This document shows, in pieces, positions 1 to 8,275 of a stretch of DNA of 64,000 nt. Location: positions 1 to 64,000 of the forward strand of contig NZ_WUYX01000030.1 of NCBI RefSeq assembly GCF_009834785.1, read 5' to 3'. Made by a program: the position numbers and the translations under genes. Positions within the stretch are counted from its first letter, which is position 1, and each line of letters starts with the position of its first letter. The notes below the pieces were generated by a model. It saw only the letters and a program-made list of their open reading frames with translations, did not search any database and had not been told where the DNA came from. This DNA comes from Natronorubrum halalkaliphilum. GTDB lineage: Archaea > Halobacteriota > Halobacteria > Halobacteriales > Natrialbaceae.

Positions 1-85
1 TGACCCCTGCCGACAAAGCATATCTCCACCGTAGATCGCCCCCTACGAGATACTAACGAAATCAGCTGGGGCTAAACACGTACTC

Positions 86-105
86 GTTACAGCAAACCGT
101 CTCAG
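86..105. repeat. Partial copy of dispersed palindrome family P1 (one arm)
   Basis: The segment reads GTTACAGCAAACCGTCTCAG. It matches the right arm of the P1 palindromes at 20063-20144, 28121-28202 and 49115-49195, with the terminal CCGTAT changed to CCGTCT. No left arm or inner stem is visible beside it, so this looks like a decayed or truncated copy. The rest of 1-300 shows no gene that I can support. Confidence 0.4.
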
Positions 106-317
106 TACCAACGTATATGGACAGTACTTTTCTGTAGATCAGCCTCGTACACGCGAGTGAAACAGTGATCACAGTCAGTATCACCGATTCGGCACCTCAC
201 GAGGACTCGAGTGATGCTGGAGTGGGGTACCGCAGCCCGAACAGCCTATTCCAAACGATTAATAGACATATAACCGGAACATATATACCAGGAAATCCGA
301 TTAGTTTATAAAGCAAA

Positions 318-421
318 CGAAACCTTTATATGGGTTTCGGCCTAACTATATGTTAGCCGAGGCATCCGGGTTTCTTCTGGTTACCCCACCCGGGAGCCCC
401 GAGTAACCAACCCGATACACC
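318..421 (+). promoter_or_regulatory. tfb promoter and structured leader
   Basis: A haloarchaeal promoter is visible: a purine-rich BRE (CGAAACC, 318-324) followed by the TATA box TTTATATG (325-332). Transcription would start near 355-360, leaving a leader of roughly 60-65 nt before tfb. A short palindrome, CCTAAC-TATAT-GTTAG, lies at about 341-357, and a second possible stem has CCCGGG-type arms near 366 and 390. A second AT-rich box (GTTTATAAAG, about 304-313) lies just upstream and could be an alternative promoter. Confidence 0.55.
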
Positions 422-1393
422 ATGACAGACACCACCATCAGAACCTACACGAACGAAACGGAGGACGAAGAAACGACCGAGCGGTCGGGTGAGCAAGAGC
501 ACTGCCCGGAGTGTGGCGGCCGGCTCGTCTCCGACGACGAACACGCCGAGACGGTGTGTAGCGACTGCGGCCTCGTCGTCGAGGAAGACGAGATCGACCG
601 CGGCCCCGAATGGCGGGCGTTCGACTCCGCCGAGAAGGACAAGAAGTCCCGCGTCGGCGCCCCGACGACGAACATGATGCACGACCAGGGGCTCTCGACC
701 AACATCGGCTGGCAGGACAAGGACGCCTACGGCCGCGCGCTCTCGAGTCGCCAGCGCCAGAAGATGCAGCGGCTTCGCACGTGGAACGAGCGCTTCCGCA
801 CCCGCGACTCGAAAGAGCGCAACCTCAAGCAGGCCCTCGGCGAGATCGACCGCATGGCCAGCGCGCTCGGTCTCCCGGAGAACGTCCGCGAGACCGCCAG
901 CGTGATCTACCGCCGCGCACTCGAGGAGGATCTCCTTCCGGGGCGGTCGATCGAGGGCGTCGCAACGGCGTCGCTGTACGCCGCCGCTCGGCAGGCCGGC
1001 ACGCCGCGCAGCCTCGACGAGATCTCGGCCGTCAGCCGCGTCGAAAAGATGGAGCTGACCCGCACGTACCGCTACGTCATCCGAGAACTCGGTCTCGAGG
1101 TCAAGCCCGCTGACCCCGAACACTACGTCCCGCGGTTCGTCAGCGATCTCGACCTCTCGGACGAGACCGAACGGATGGCCCGCGAACTGCTCGAATCGGC
1201 CCGTCAGGAGGGCGTCCACAGCGGCAAGTCGCCGGTCGGTCTCGCCGCCGCAGCAGTGTACGCGGCCGCGCTCCTGACCAACGAGAAAGTCACCCAGAAC
1301 GACGTCAGCGAAGTTGCGAGCATTTCCGAGGTTACGATCCGAAACCGGTACAAGGAACTGCTCGAGGCCTCCGATACGGCTGCGCCCGCGTAA
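422..1393 (+). CDS. tfb: Transcription initiation factor IIB (TFB)
   Basis: This is the archaeal general transcription factor that bridges TBP bound at the TATA box and RNA polymerase. The 323-residue protein has the full family layout. An N-terminal zinc ribbon carries Cys28, Cys31, Cys46 and Cys49. A B-finger/linker follows (GPEWRAF and the SRVGAPTT region), and then two cyclin-type repeats, the first near 125-215 and the second near 220-315, ending in the VTIRNRYKELLE recognition helix. Length and domain order are normal. Haloarchaea usually encode several TFBs, so the paralogue cannot be named. The start at 422 follows a strong BRE/TATA at 318-332. A one-cyclin relative lies at 32317. Confidence 0.96.
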   Translation: MTDTTIRTYTNETEDEETTERSGEQEHCPECGGRLVSDDEHAETVCSDCGLVVEEDEIDRGPEWRAFDSAEKDKKSRVGAPTTNMMHDQGLSTNIGWQDKDAYGRALSSRQRQKMQRLRTWNERFRTRDSKERNLKQALGEIDRMASALGLPENVRETASVIYRRALEEDLLPGRSIEGVATASLYAAARQAGTPRSLDEISAVSRVEKMELTRTYRYVIRELGLEVKPADPEHYVPRFVSDLDLSDETERMARELLESARQEGVHSGKSPVGLAAAAVYAAALLTNEKVTQNDVSEVASISEVTIRNRYKELLEASDTAAPA

Positions 1394-1506
1394 GCGGGAC
1401 CGAGCCCGTCATCGGCGGTGTCGATATGCTGTCGGGTGGTTTTTTCGGCCGATTCGGAATCGAACGCGCGACAACGTTTTTCAATGAGGGTGTGTAACAG
1501 TGTGCC

Positions 1507-1686
1507 ATGGACCAGACGACCGTCCAACTGTTGTGTCCAGAATGTACGAAAGATTGGCAGCACTCTCCTGGTGAACTGCCGTCCGCTGCTAAAATGTTCC
1601 ATTGTCCGAACTGTCATGCGTCCCGACGAATGTCCGAATTTATGCGAACGGATCGCGATCTCCAGACGCTGAAGCAACTCGGATAA
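1507..1686 (+). CDS. Small CxxC zinc-ribbon protein (59 aa)
   Basis: This 59-residue ORF has an ATG at 1507 and TAA at 1684-1686. Two CPxC knuckles, Cys10/Cys13 (CPEC) and Cys33/Cys36 (CPNC), should hold one zinc ion. The C-terminus is basic and polar and ends in the LQTLKQLG stretch. Proteins of this size and pattern are widespread in haloarchaea, where they are annotated as small zinc-binding domains of unknown role. Function is unknown; zinc binding is inferred from the four cysteines. It sits alone between tfb and the UPF0058 gene on the same strand, with its own intergenic spacer. Confidence 0.8.
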   Translation: MDQTTVQLLCPECTKDWQHSPGELPSAAKMFHCPNCHASRRMSEFMRTDRDLQTLKQLG

Positions 1687-1955
1687 GACGGCGTCCCGTT
1701 TTCGTTCTCTTCACCGTTCAAACCATCGGTAGGGACGGTTTAACTCTCATGAGTAGGACCACTGGAAACTGGGATGTAACCGCTAATTAGTCCGATAATA
1801 CCGTCTTATAGTCGGAGCCTTCTGGTGGTTACCGGAATATAGGGACAGCCTTCTCTCGCATCTAGACGATGATATACCAGTTATCGTACACGGGCCGCGT
1901 GTTAACGCGACTCAAGATAATAATATAACCCTGCAGTGGGTAGGATTGGATGGTT

Positions 1956-2192
1956 ATGAAGAAGCAGGAGCTCATTCACCTTCACGGCCTTCTCGCGGAG
2001 GTATCGAACCAGTGTGCGGCGTGGGAGGATTGTCAGATCGACCTCGACGAATACGAGTCACTCGGTATTCGGCCGACATCGATCCACAAATCGAAAACAG
2101 ATCACAAAGCTGCCGTCTTTGCGCTCGCCGGTGGAATCACCATGAACATGCGCGACGGAGAGCAGGAAGCAGTCGCCGCTACCGCAGACTGA
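1956..2192 (+). CDS. UPF0058 family protein
   Basis: The protein begins MKKQELIHLHGLLAEV and keeps the short helical layout of the archaeal UPF0058 family, about 78-80 residues. The family is common in haloarchaea; its biochemical role is not established. An in-frame ATG two codons earlier (1950) is also possible. The AT-rich box TAATATAA near 1921-1928 would place a leaderless start at about 1950, whereas family resemblance favours 1956. The tail after residue 65 is Ala/Glu-rich. No operon partner is evident: the next gene downstream is on the opposite strand. Confidence 0.85.
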   Translation: MKKQELIHLHGLLAEVSNQCAAWEDCQIDLDEYESLGIRPTSIHKSKTDHKAAVFALAGGITMNMRDGEQEAVAATAD

Positions 2193-2319
2193 AAACAACG
2201 TTGCGTTCTTCGCTACCCACCAATTTCACTGCCGAGATCCGTCTCTTTCTCGTCTGTCGCTCGTAGCAGAACTACCACACCAATTCCGGCCAGGAATCCA
2301 CCGAAACCGCCGGTCTCGC

Positions 2320-2826
2320 TTACTCGACGAGGTCCTCGAATTCGGGGAGAATCTCGTCGTCGTCCGCATCAGTATTCCCTTCTGCTTCCGTTTCCGACGT
2401 CGACGACGTCTCGTCCGCACTCGAGTCTCCGTCTTGATCGTTCGACGAGTCGTCCGTCTCCGATTCCGACTCGTCTTCGTCTTCGTCTTCCTCCTCGAAC
2501 TCCTCGACGCTGATCACCTCGAGCGGGATGTTCTCGAGGAGCTGGCCGATTTCCTTGCGGGCGATCCGCGAGGCGTGTTCCTCGCGCTCGACGTTGAACA
2601 CGGTCATCTCCAGTTCGAGCGCGACGAGTGCTTCGTCGGCGGCGATAAAGGCGGGCGGTAGCTCCTCTCCCGACGGAGCGGTGCGCTCGCCCATGTTGAT
2701 CTCGACGTAGTTCAGATCAGGGTTTAACATCTCGCCAGTCTTCGAGATAGCGATACGGATCGCCTCGTCTTCCGTTTCGACGTCGAACACCGGCACAGCA
2801 GCTTCGACAACAACCCTGCAGTGCAT
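2320..2826 (-). CDS. DUF555 (UPF0212) family protein with acidic tail
   Basis: The first 105 or so residues (starting MHCRVVVEAAVPVFDVE) match the archaeal DUF555/UPF0212 family, a small mixed alpha/beta protein of unknown function. Residues from about 108 onward are an extremely acidic, Ser/Asp/Glu-rich tail, typical of haloarchaeal extensions and probably disordered. The start codon at 2826 leaves about 170 nt to the divergent glycosylase gene at 2996, enough for both promoters. No functional claim beyond family membership is made. Confidence 0.85.
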   Translation of the reverse strand: MHCRVVVEAAVPVFDVETEDEAIRIAISKTGEMLNPDLNYVEINMGERTAPSGEELPPAFIAADEALVALELEMTVFNVEREEHASRIARKEIGQLLENIPLEVISVEEFEEEDEDEDESESETDDSSNDQDGDSSADETSSTSETEAEGNTDADDDEILPEFEDLVE

Positions 2827-2995
2827 ACCTAGACAATGTGTCGCCTACTGTATGAAGGTTCGCCTCACCCGACTCCACCGGTGTTGCCGTCGGGAGCATC
2901 TGCTTCGGATCGGTCGACGACACCGCGGTCTCGAGCGCCGCGTGCTCGCCGTCGGTTCGAAAGGCAAAAGCCCGCGCCCCCGAAGGCACGGACAG

Positions 2996-3877
2996 ATGGA
3001 GACAGGGACGATCCCCCTCGCCGACCTCTCCGGCGGCCTCGACCTGTATCGGACCCTCGAGAGCGGCCAAAGCTACCTCTGGCGGCGCAGCGACGGTGAA
3101 ATGTACACCGACACGCCGGCTCCCGACGCGTGGTATCACACCGTCGTCGACCGCGAAATCGTCCGTGTCAGAACTCAAAACGGGCGTCTCGAGTGGGAGT
3201 CATCGACCGACGCCGAACCGATCGTGCGCCGACTGTTACGGTTGAACGATGACCTCGAGACGATCGTCGCGGCCGCGCCGGACGATCCGCTCCTGGCGGA
3301 AGCCTACGAGGCACACCGCGGGATGCGGCTGGTCGACGATCCGCCGTTCGGCTGTCTGATCTCGTTTATCTGTTCGGCCCAGATGCGGGTGGGACGGATC
3401 CACACGATGGTCTCGACGCTGGCTCGAGAGTACGGCGATCCGATCGCGTTCGACGGCGAAACCTACCACGCGTTCCCGACGCCGGAGCAACTCGCGACGG
3501 CGACCGAGGCCGAACTGCGCGAGCTGGGGCTCGGCTACCGAGCGCCGTACGTCGTCCGAACGGCCGAGATGGTCGCCAGCGGGGAGGCAGATCCGGCCGA
3601 AGCCCGGAATCTCGAGTACGAAGCCGCTCGCGAGTCGCTGACCCGGTTCGTCGGTGTCGGCGACAAGGTTGCCGACTGCGTGCTCCTCTTCTCGCTGGGG
3701 TTCGACGAGGCCGTCCCGCTTGACACCTGGCTCAAGTCGGCGATCGAGGATTACTACCCCGACTGCGATCGCGGGTCGTACGCGGCGACCTCGCGGGCGC
3801 TTCGCGAGCGACTGGGCGGGAAATACGCCGGCTACGCACAGACGTACATCTTCCACCACCTGCGGACTGCAGAGTGA
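2996..3877 (+). CDS. 8-oxoguanine DNA glycosylase (OGG1-type, HhH-GPD)
   Basis: This is a base-excision repair enzyme that should remove 8-oxoguanine and cut the strand by beta-elimination. The 293-residue protein has an N-terminal beta domain (1-85) and a helical HhH-GPD domain. The hairpin segment FVGVGDKVADC contains the expected catalytic Lys224, and PLDTW supplies the conserved Asp243. Both match the Lys/Asp pair of OGG1 enzymes, where the same G-V-G-x-K-V-A-D-C string occurs. The frame is open upstream to 2852, but that extension is Arg-rich and non-coding in character, so the ATG at 2996 is preferred. Related AlkA-type glycosylases are less likely because of the lysine. Confidence 0.9.
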   Translation: METGTIPLADLSGGLDLYRTLESGQSYLWRRSDGEMYTDTPAPDAWYHTVVDREIVRVRTQNGRLEWESSTDAEPIVRRLLRLNDDLETIVAAAPDDPLLAEAYEAHRGMRLVDDPPFGCLISFICSAQMRVGRIHTMVSTLAREYGDPIAFDGETYHAFPTPEQLATATEAELRELGLGYRAPYVVRTAEMVASGEADPAEARNLEYEAARESLTRFVGVGDKVADCVLLFSLGFDEAVPLDTWLKSAIEDYYPDCDRGSYAATSRALRERLGGKYAGYAQTYIFHHLRTAE

Positions 3878-3963
3878 GTCTCAGTCCGCCGTGTACGGTT
3901 TGCTGGGCACGTCTTTGCTCGAAACTCGGAACCGTTTTGTGAGACGATTGTCAATAGCGGCGT

Positions 3964-4281
3964 ATGAGTAACGGGACCGTGCTCACCCTGCTCGTCGCCG
4001 CGGGGTTCGTCGGCGCGCTGGGAATCCTCATCATGTACTTCGGCATGGTCCAATTGATCGCCGGCTACGATCCGGATCGGGTCTCCGACGAGGAAGCGCT
4101 TGCCGATTTTGTCGGGACGAACGCGCTGTACGTCGCCGGGCTGACCGCGCTCGTCGCATTCGTCGAGTACTCACAGTGGTTCGACGCCACCGGGGCGGTC
4201 TGGATCGCGTTCGTCGTCGGTGTCGTGGCGCTTGCCGCTCGAATGATCGTCGGGAGTCGCCGGTACGAAGCCCCAACGTAA
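3964..4281 (+). CDS. Small integral membrane protein (three predicted TM helices)
   Basis: The 105-residue protein has hydrophobic segments at about 7-33, 50-66 and 76-92, separated by a short acidic loop (YDPDRVSDEEALADF). The arrangement resembles DUF3784-type small membrane proteins, but I cannot assign a function. A short AT-containing spacer of about 85 nt separates it from the glycosylase gene. The C-terminus, GSRRYEAPT, should face the cytoplasm by the positive-inside rule. Confidence 0.7.
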   Translation: MSNGTVLTLLVAAGFVGALGILIMYFGMVQLIAGYDPDRVSDEEALADFVGTNALYVAGLTALVAFVEYSQWFDATGAVWIAFVVGVVALAARMIVGSRRYEAPT

Positions 4282-4432
4282 GTTTCGCCACGGATCCCGC
4301 CACGACTCGAGCGGACCCGATTCACTGATCCGCTTTGTGGATCTGCGGCTTCGGCTTCTACTCACTCCCTCAGGGAGTACACGAGCGTCTGACTGCCCTC
4401 GAGAGCCAGTTTCGGTCGCTGGGCGATGGAGA

Positions 4433-4678
4433 CTACTCGTAGTCATCGCGCCCGGTCAGCGCCCAGTACGCCTGCGAGAGGATCGTGATAGTGAAGACGA
4501 GCGCGAGCAGCCCCGCGACTGCGAGCGCGATCGTTCGACCGAGCAGATAGAACGTGAGCCCGCCTGCGACGAGGACGAACAGGATCGAACCGACGACCAA
4601 CTCGAGGAGTTCCCGGATCGTTGCGCGACCGGTCGAAACGTCGAGATATTCGTCTTCGAAGCGGTCGATGATTCCCAT
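4433..4678 (-). CDS. Small two-helix membrane protein
   Basis: An 81-residue protein with an amphipathic, acidic N-terminus (residues 1-25) followed by two strongly hydrophobic helices, about 26-48 and 50-72. The C-terminal tail, TGRDDYE, is short and acidic. Codon usage in this frame is typical for the window. It runs opposite to its neighbours and has no recognisable family signature. Function unknown. Confidence 0.65.
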   Translation of the reverse strand: MGIIDRFEDEYLDVSTGRATIRELLELVVGSILFVLVAGGLTFYLLGRTIALAVAGLLALVFTITILSQAYWALTGRDDYE

Positions 4679-4853
4679 CTGTCCCTAGCAGAACGTCGTG
4701 CGTGGTTTGCTCTTCGATATCGGTTTCCGAACGCGATTTCAGACGCGACAACGCACGCTGTCGCGAGTTACCCGCTCCGGGTGTCCGACGTACCCGAGCG
4801 GATACGCCCGTGGGAGACCCGGATTTTTGACGCTCGCGATCGATGGATCGCGC

Positions 4854-5132
4854 ATGGCGGACCGAACTCGCGCCCACGTTTTGGTTACGGGAACAGTACA
4901 GGGGGTCTACTACCGTGCGAACACTCGAGAGACGGCTCGAGAGAAGGGCGTCGGCGGCTGGGTACGGAACCTCGAGGACGGCCGCGTCGAGGCGATCTTC
5001 GAAGGGCCGGAAGACGCCGTCGAGTCGATGATCGAATGGTGTCACACGGGGAGTCCCGCAGCGGAAGTCGAAGACGTCGAGGCCGAATACGAGGAACCAC
5101 AGGGCGAGGACGGGTTCGAAATCAGGTACTGA
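4854..5132 (+). CDS. acyP: Acylphosphatase
   Basis: A 92-residue alpha/beta sandwich enzyme that hydrolyses carboxyl-phosphate bonds. The signature VTGTVQGVYYR supplies the phosphate-binding loop and catalytic Arg21, and GGWVRNLEDGRVEAIFEG supplies catalytic Asn39. Both residues are intact and the length is normal for the family. The frame is open upstream to 4698, but that part lacks family similarity; the ATG at 4854 starts immediately before the core strand, as expected. It is a stand-alone gene. Confidence 0.93.
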   Translation: MADRTRAHVLVTGTVQGVYYRANTRETAREKGVGGWVRNLEDGRVEAIFEGPEDAVESMIEWCHTGSPAAEVEDVEAEYEEPQGEDGFEIRY

Positions 5133-5203
5133 TTCGGACTGCAGTCACGGCGATTCGGGAAGACGGGTGGACCAGGAATCGAGAGTTGAGAGTCGAAAGC
5201 GAG

Positions 5204-5701
5204 TCACTCACCGTCAGCAAAATACGCCGCGAGCCACGGTGGCTCGTCGCAGTAGTTCCACTCCGCCCAGTCGGCTTTCTCGCCGGCGTAGTAGGCCCTG
5301 TAGGCCGCGACGGGATCGTCGGGACGTTTGTACTCGTCGGGCATCGTCTGCGGCCGCGGTGTCGGCTCGTCGGTCGGGAACGCGATCAGGTCGGGATCGA
5401 TACGTTCGATTACCTGCCAGCTGGCGTGATCGTCCGTCTTCTCGTACCGTTCGACGAACTCCGCGTTGAGCGCGTCGGCGTGGTCGCGCAAGCGGAGCCA
5501 GTTGGCTCGAGATTCGGTCGCCCACCGCGTCACGGGATGGCCGGTGTGAGTCGGCTTGTAGAGGAAGTCGGCGTCGTAGCCGTTTTCACGAGCCGCCGTA
5601 CAGAGAACCTGTGCGGCCTCGAGAAGGAGTTTGTTGACGTGCTGGTCGCAGTGATAGCGCGCGGCGAGCCGCGGGTCCTCGTCGAGCCAGAAGACGTTCA
5701 C
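5204..5701 (-). CDS. Conserved hypothetical protein resembling phage-type NVFxLDxDP proteins
   Basis: The core starts NVFWLDEDPRLAARYHCDQH and continues with HVNKLLLEAAQVLCTA, a THTGHPVTRWATES motif and a C-terminal MPDEYKRPDDPVAAYRAYY segment. From memory, the same motif order occurs in uncharacterised phage and bacterial proteins; no activity is known to me. The conserved His, Cys and Asp residues suggest an enzyme or metal site, which is inference. The start is a GTG at 5701; an in-frame GTG at 5719 is an alternative. A longer frame to 5845 overlaps the nnrDE start region and looks Arg-rich, hence non-coding. Confidence 0.7.
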   Translation of the reverse strand: MNVFWLDEDPRLAARYHCDQHVNKLLLEAAQVLCTAARENGYDADFLYKPTHTGHPVTRWATESRANWLRLRDHADALNAEFVERYEKTDDHASWQVIERIDPDLIAFPTDEPTPRPQTMPDEYKRPDDPVAAYRAYYAGEKADWAEWNYCDEPPWLAAYFADGE

Positions 5702-5876
5702 AGCGGTGCTCGGAGACACGCGAACTTGAGCGTAGTGGCAACCTACGTAGGCCAATCGTGTGGTACGGTGTGTCGACCGCCGTTGGGTGATCGATCCGGT
5801 TCGGTCGACCAGCGACGCTCGGCGGAGTGGATGCGTCGTCCGCAATCTTCAACGGTCGGCCCGTCGAACCTCGAGT

Positions 5877-7304
5877 ATGATCACAGGCGAGCGGATGGCC
5901 GCCGTCGACGAAAACGCCGCGGCACTGGGCGTGCCGAGAAAGCAACTGATGGAGTCGAGCGGGCACGCGGTCGCTCGCGGGGTCCGAGACGCCGCCGAAC
6001 CGGGCTCGAGCGTCGCCATCGTCGCCGGACGCGGGAACAACGGCGGCGATGCCTTCGTCACGGCTCGCTTTCTGGACGACTACTCGGTCACCACCCTCTT
6101 GCTGGGTCGCGCCGAGACCATCGGAACCGAAATCGCTCGAGAGAACTGGGACGCGCTCCAGCGGGGCGGCTACGACACGCAGGAGGTCATGGACTCGAGT
6201 CAGTTCGCCCTCCCCGACTGCGACGTCGTCGTCGACGCGATGCTCGGGACCGGAATCAGCGGCGACCTCCGCGAACCCGCAGCGACCGCCGCGCGAGCGA
6301 TCAACGAATCCGACGCTACCGTCGTCGCGGTCGACGTTCCCTCCGGTTTCGACGCCGACGACGGCGACCACGCGGACAACGGTGTCAAGGCCGACCGCGT
6401 CGTGACCTTCCACGACGCGAAACCCGGTCTCGAGGATCTCGACGCCAACGTCACGGTCGCCGATATCGGCATCCCGGAAGCGGCCGAGCGCGACGTTGGT
6501 CCGGGGGACATCTCGCTCGCGCGCCCCGACGGTCGCGAGGGGCGACCCAACGTCATCGGCGGCGGCCCCTACACCGGCGCGCCAGCGCTCGCCGCCCAGG
6601 GCGCCCTTCGTGCCAGTGCGGAACTCGCTTTTGTCGCCGCCCCCGACTCCGTCGCCGGCGAGATCCAGGGCTACAGCGAGGACCTCATCGTCCAGCCCTA
6701 CGAGAGCGATATTCTCACGCCGGATCAAGTCGGCGATCTCCTCGAGACCGCCGAGGAGTACGACAACGTCGTGGTTCTGGGCCCGGGGCTGGGCACGGCC
6801 GACGAGACCCTCGAGGCCGCCCGTCAGTTTCTCGAATCCTACACCGGCCGGGCGGTCATCGATGCGGACGCCCTGAACGTCGTGCCCGGCCTCGACACCG
6901 ACGCGACGCTAGTCTGTACGCCCAACCGCGGCGAGTTGGCGAGGATGGGCGGCCCCGACACCGACGATCTGGCCGCCGCAGCGGACGAAATTGAAGCCTT
7001 CGCGGCCGAGTTGGGTCACCTGGTGCTCGCGAAGGGGGCGACCGACGTCATCACCGACGGCGAACGGACCCGACTCAGTCGCTCCGGAACCGTCGGCATG
7101 AAAGTCGGCGGCACCGGCGACACGCTCGCCGGCATCGTCGCGGCCCTGATGGAACACGCCGAACCGTTCGACGCCGCCGCAGCGGGGGCCCACGTCAACG
7201 GCCTCGCTGGCGAACGGCTGGCGGAAACCCAGGAGCACGGCTTCCTCGCATCGGATATGCTCGCGGAGATTCCGGCGGTCCTGTGGGGTGAGACCGATGA
7301 GTGA
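5877..7304 (+). CDS. nnrD: Bifunctional NAD(P)HX epimerase / ADP-dependent dehydratase
   Basis: This repair enzyme reconverts hydrated NADH and NADPH. The N-terminal epimerase (YjeF_N) domain covers about 1-210, with the glycine-rich AGRGNNGGDAF near 50-60 and DAMLGTGISGD. The C-terminal carbohydrate-kinase-like dehydratase covers about 220-475. Its ADP site is marked by NVIGGGPYTGAPAL, LGPGLGTADET, CTPNRGELARM and the GGTGDTLAG motif. The 475-residue length equals that of bacterial fused enzymes. The longer open frame back to 5760 lacks family similarity; MITGERMAAVDEN is the natural N-terminus. Its stop overlaps the moaC start by 8 nt, so the two are probably co-translated. Confidence 0.93.
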   Translation: MITGERMAAVDENAAALGVPRKQLMESSGHAVARGVRDAAEPGSSVAIVAGRGNNGGDAFVTARFLDDYSVTTLLLGRAETIGTEIARENWDALQRGGYDTQEVMDSSQFALPDCDVVVDAMLGTGISGDLREPAATAARAINESDATVVAVDVPSGFDADDGDHADNGVKADRVVTFHDAKPGLEDLDANVTVADIGIPEAAERDVGPGDISLARPDGREGRPNVIGGGPYTGAPALAAQGALRASAELAFVAAPDSVAGEIQGYSEDLIVQPYESDILTPDQVGDLLETAEEYDNVVVLGPGLGTADETLEAARQFLESYTGRAVIDADALNVVPGLDTDATLVCTPNRGELARMGGPDTDDLAAAADEIEAFAAELGHLVLAKGATDVITDGERTRLSRSGTVGMKVGGTGDTLAGIVAALMEHAEPFDAAAAGAHVNGLAGERLAETQEHGFLASDMLAEIPAVLWGETDE

Positions 7305-7851
7305 GACGCCCGAAGAGGGGTCGTCAGCGGAGTCGGCTGCGGACGACCAGTCGTCAGCGGACTCGAGCGACGCAACCGCCGACGAACTCACCCACACTAC
7401 CGACGAGGGAGACGTGCAGATGGTCGACGTCGGCGACAAACCCGACAGCGAGCGCCGCGCCGTCGCCGCCGGCGAAATCCGCCTCCAGCCGTCCACCATC
7501 GAGGCGATCCGGGAGGATCAAGTCGGAAAGGGAGACGTGCTGGCGACCGCTCGAGTCGGCGCGATTCAGGCCGTCAAACACACCTGGGAGACGATCCCGA
7601 TGTGCCACCAGATTCCGATCACGAACGTCGACACCGACTTCTCGCTCGGGGACGACCGGATCGAACTGCAGGTGGGCGTCGAGACCACCGGCAAGACGGG
7701 GTGTGAGATGGAGGCGCTCGAGGGCGTCACGACCGGGTTGAACGTCGTCTGGGATATGGTCAAAGCCGTCGAGAAGGACGCGGACGGGCAGTACCCCGAC
7801 ACGGGAATCGAGAACGTACGGGTACTCGCGAAGGAGAAAGAGCGGGCCTGA
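7297..7851 (+). CDS. moaC: Cyclic pyranopterin monophosphate synthase MoaC
   Basis: MoaC completes the first stage of molybdenum cofactor synthesis, closing the cyclic phosphate of cPMP. All family blocks are present: MVDVGDKPDSERRAVA, GDVLATARVGAIQAVKHT, IPMCHQIPIT (with the conserved Cys-His) and TGKTGCEMEALEGVTTGL, followed by the KAVEKD segment. About 40 extra acidic, Ser/Asp-rich residues precede the core, unusual for bacterial MoaC but common in haloarchaea. The ATG at 7297 overlaps the end of nnrDE; a GTG at 7288 is possible. The cofactor would serve Mo/W oxidoreductases encoded elsewhere; none is in this window. Confidence 0.95.
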   Translation: MSETPEEGSSAESAADDQSSADSSDATADELTHTTDEGDVQMVDVGDKPDSERRAVAAGEIRLQPSTIEAIREDQVGKGDVLATARVGAIQAVKHTWETIPMCHQIPITNVDTDFSLGDDRIELQVGVETTGKTGCEMEALEGVTTGLNVVWDMVKAVEKDADGQYPDTGIENVRVLAKEKERA

Positions 7852-7865
7852 GGACGCCGCCCTGG

Positions 7866-8270
7866 TCAGTCCAGATACTCGAGCAGTTCGATCCGCGTTC
7901 CCGCGGGGTCCTCGAAGAACGCGACCTTCAGGTCGCCGAAGACGGTGGGCTCCATGACGAACGAGACGTCGTCTTCGAGATCCGCAACCGCCGCGTCGAC
8001 GTCGTCAACCGTGTAGCCGAAATGAAGGGGACCGTACGGTAATTCGTCGACGAGTCCCGCGGCCTCGTAGGGCGCCCGGTCGAAGACGTAGAGGTGTTTG
8101 TCGCCCACCATCAGTGCGGCGTGCTCGACAGCCGTCGCGCCAGAGGCTCCCTCGTCGGGGTGTTCGTGCTCGATGAGGTCGCCGTCGAGGGTATCGCGAT
8201 AGAACGCGACGGCGTCATCGACGTTCGGGACTTTCAGTGCGACGTGATAGAACCCGTTCGGCGCGACCAT
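7866..8270 (-). CDS. VOC (glyoxalase/bleomycin-resistance fold) family protein
   Basis: The 134-residue protein consists of two beta-alpha-beta-beta-beta units. FYHVALKVPNVDDAVAFYRD opens the first and LHFGYTVDDVDAAVADLE opens the second; the protein ends DPAGTRIELLEYLD. His9, the His in the LHFGYTV strand and Glu near the C-terminus could form the usual metal site. Substrate cannot be predicted. It lies 5 nt downstream of phaB on the same strand, so it is probably the last gene of that transcript; a link to PHA metabolism is possible but unproven. Confidence 0.85.
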   Translation of the reverse strand: MVAPNGFYHVALKVPNVDDAVAFYRDTLDGDLIEHEHPDEGASGATAVEHAALMVGDKHLYVFDRAPYEAAGLVDELPYGPLHFGYTVDDVDAAVADLEDDVSFVMEPTVFGDLKVAFFEDPAGTRIELLEYLD

Positions 8271-8275
8271 GGTGG

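Noticed and set aside
2717-3178. Minus-strand ORF of 153 codons overlapping the OGG promoter and N-terminus
   Set aside because: Overlaps two well supported genes and lacks any recognisable domain; its middle part looked protein-like but conflicts with the glycosylase start.
4337-6994. Very long plus-strand open frame (885 codons)
   Set aside because: Arg-rich, low-complexity translation without domains; it is the shadow of the acylphosphatase, the minus-strand hypothetical gene and nnrDE in a G+C-rich sequence.
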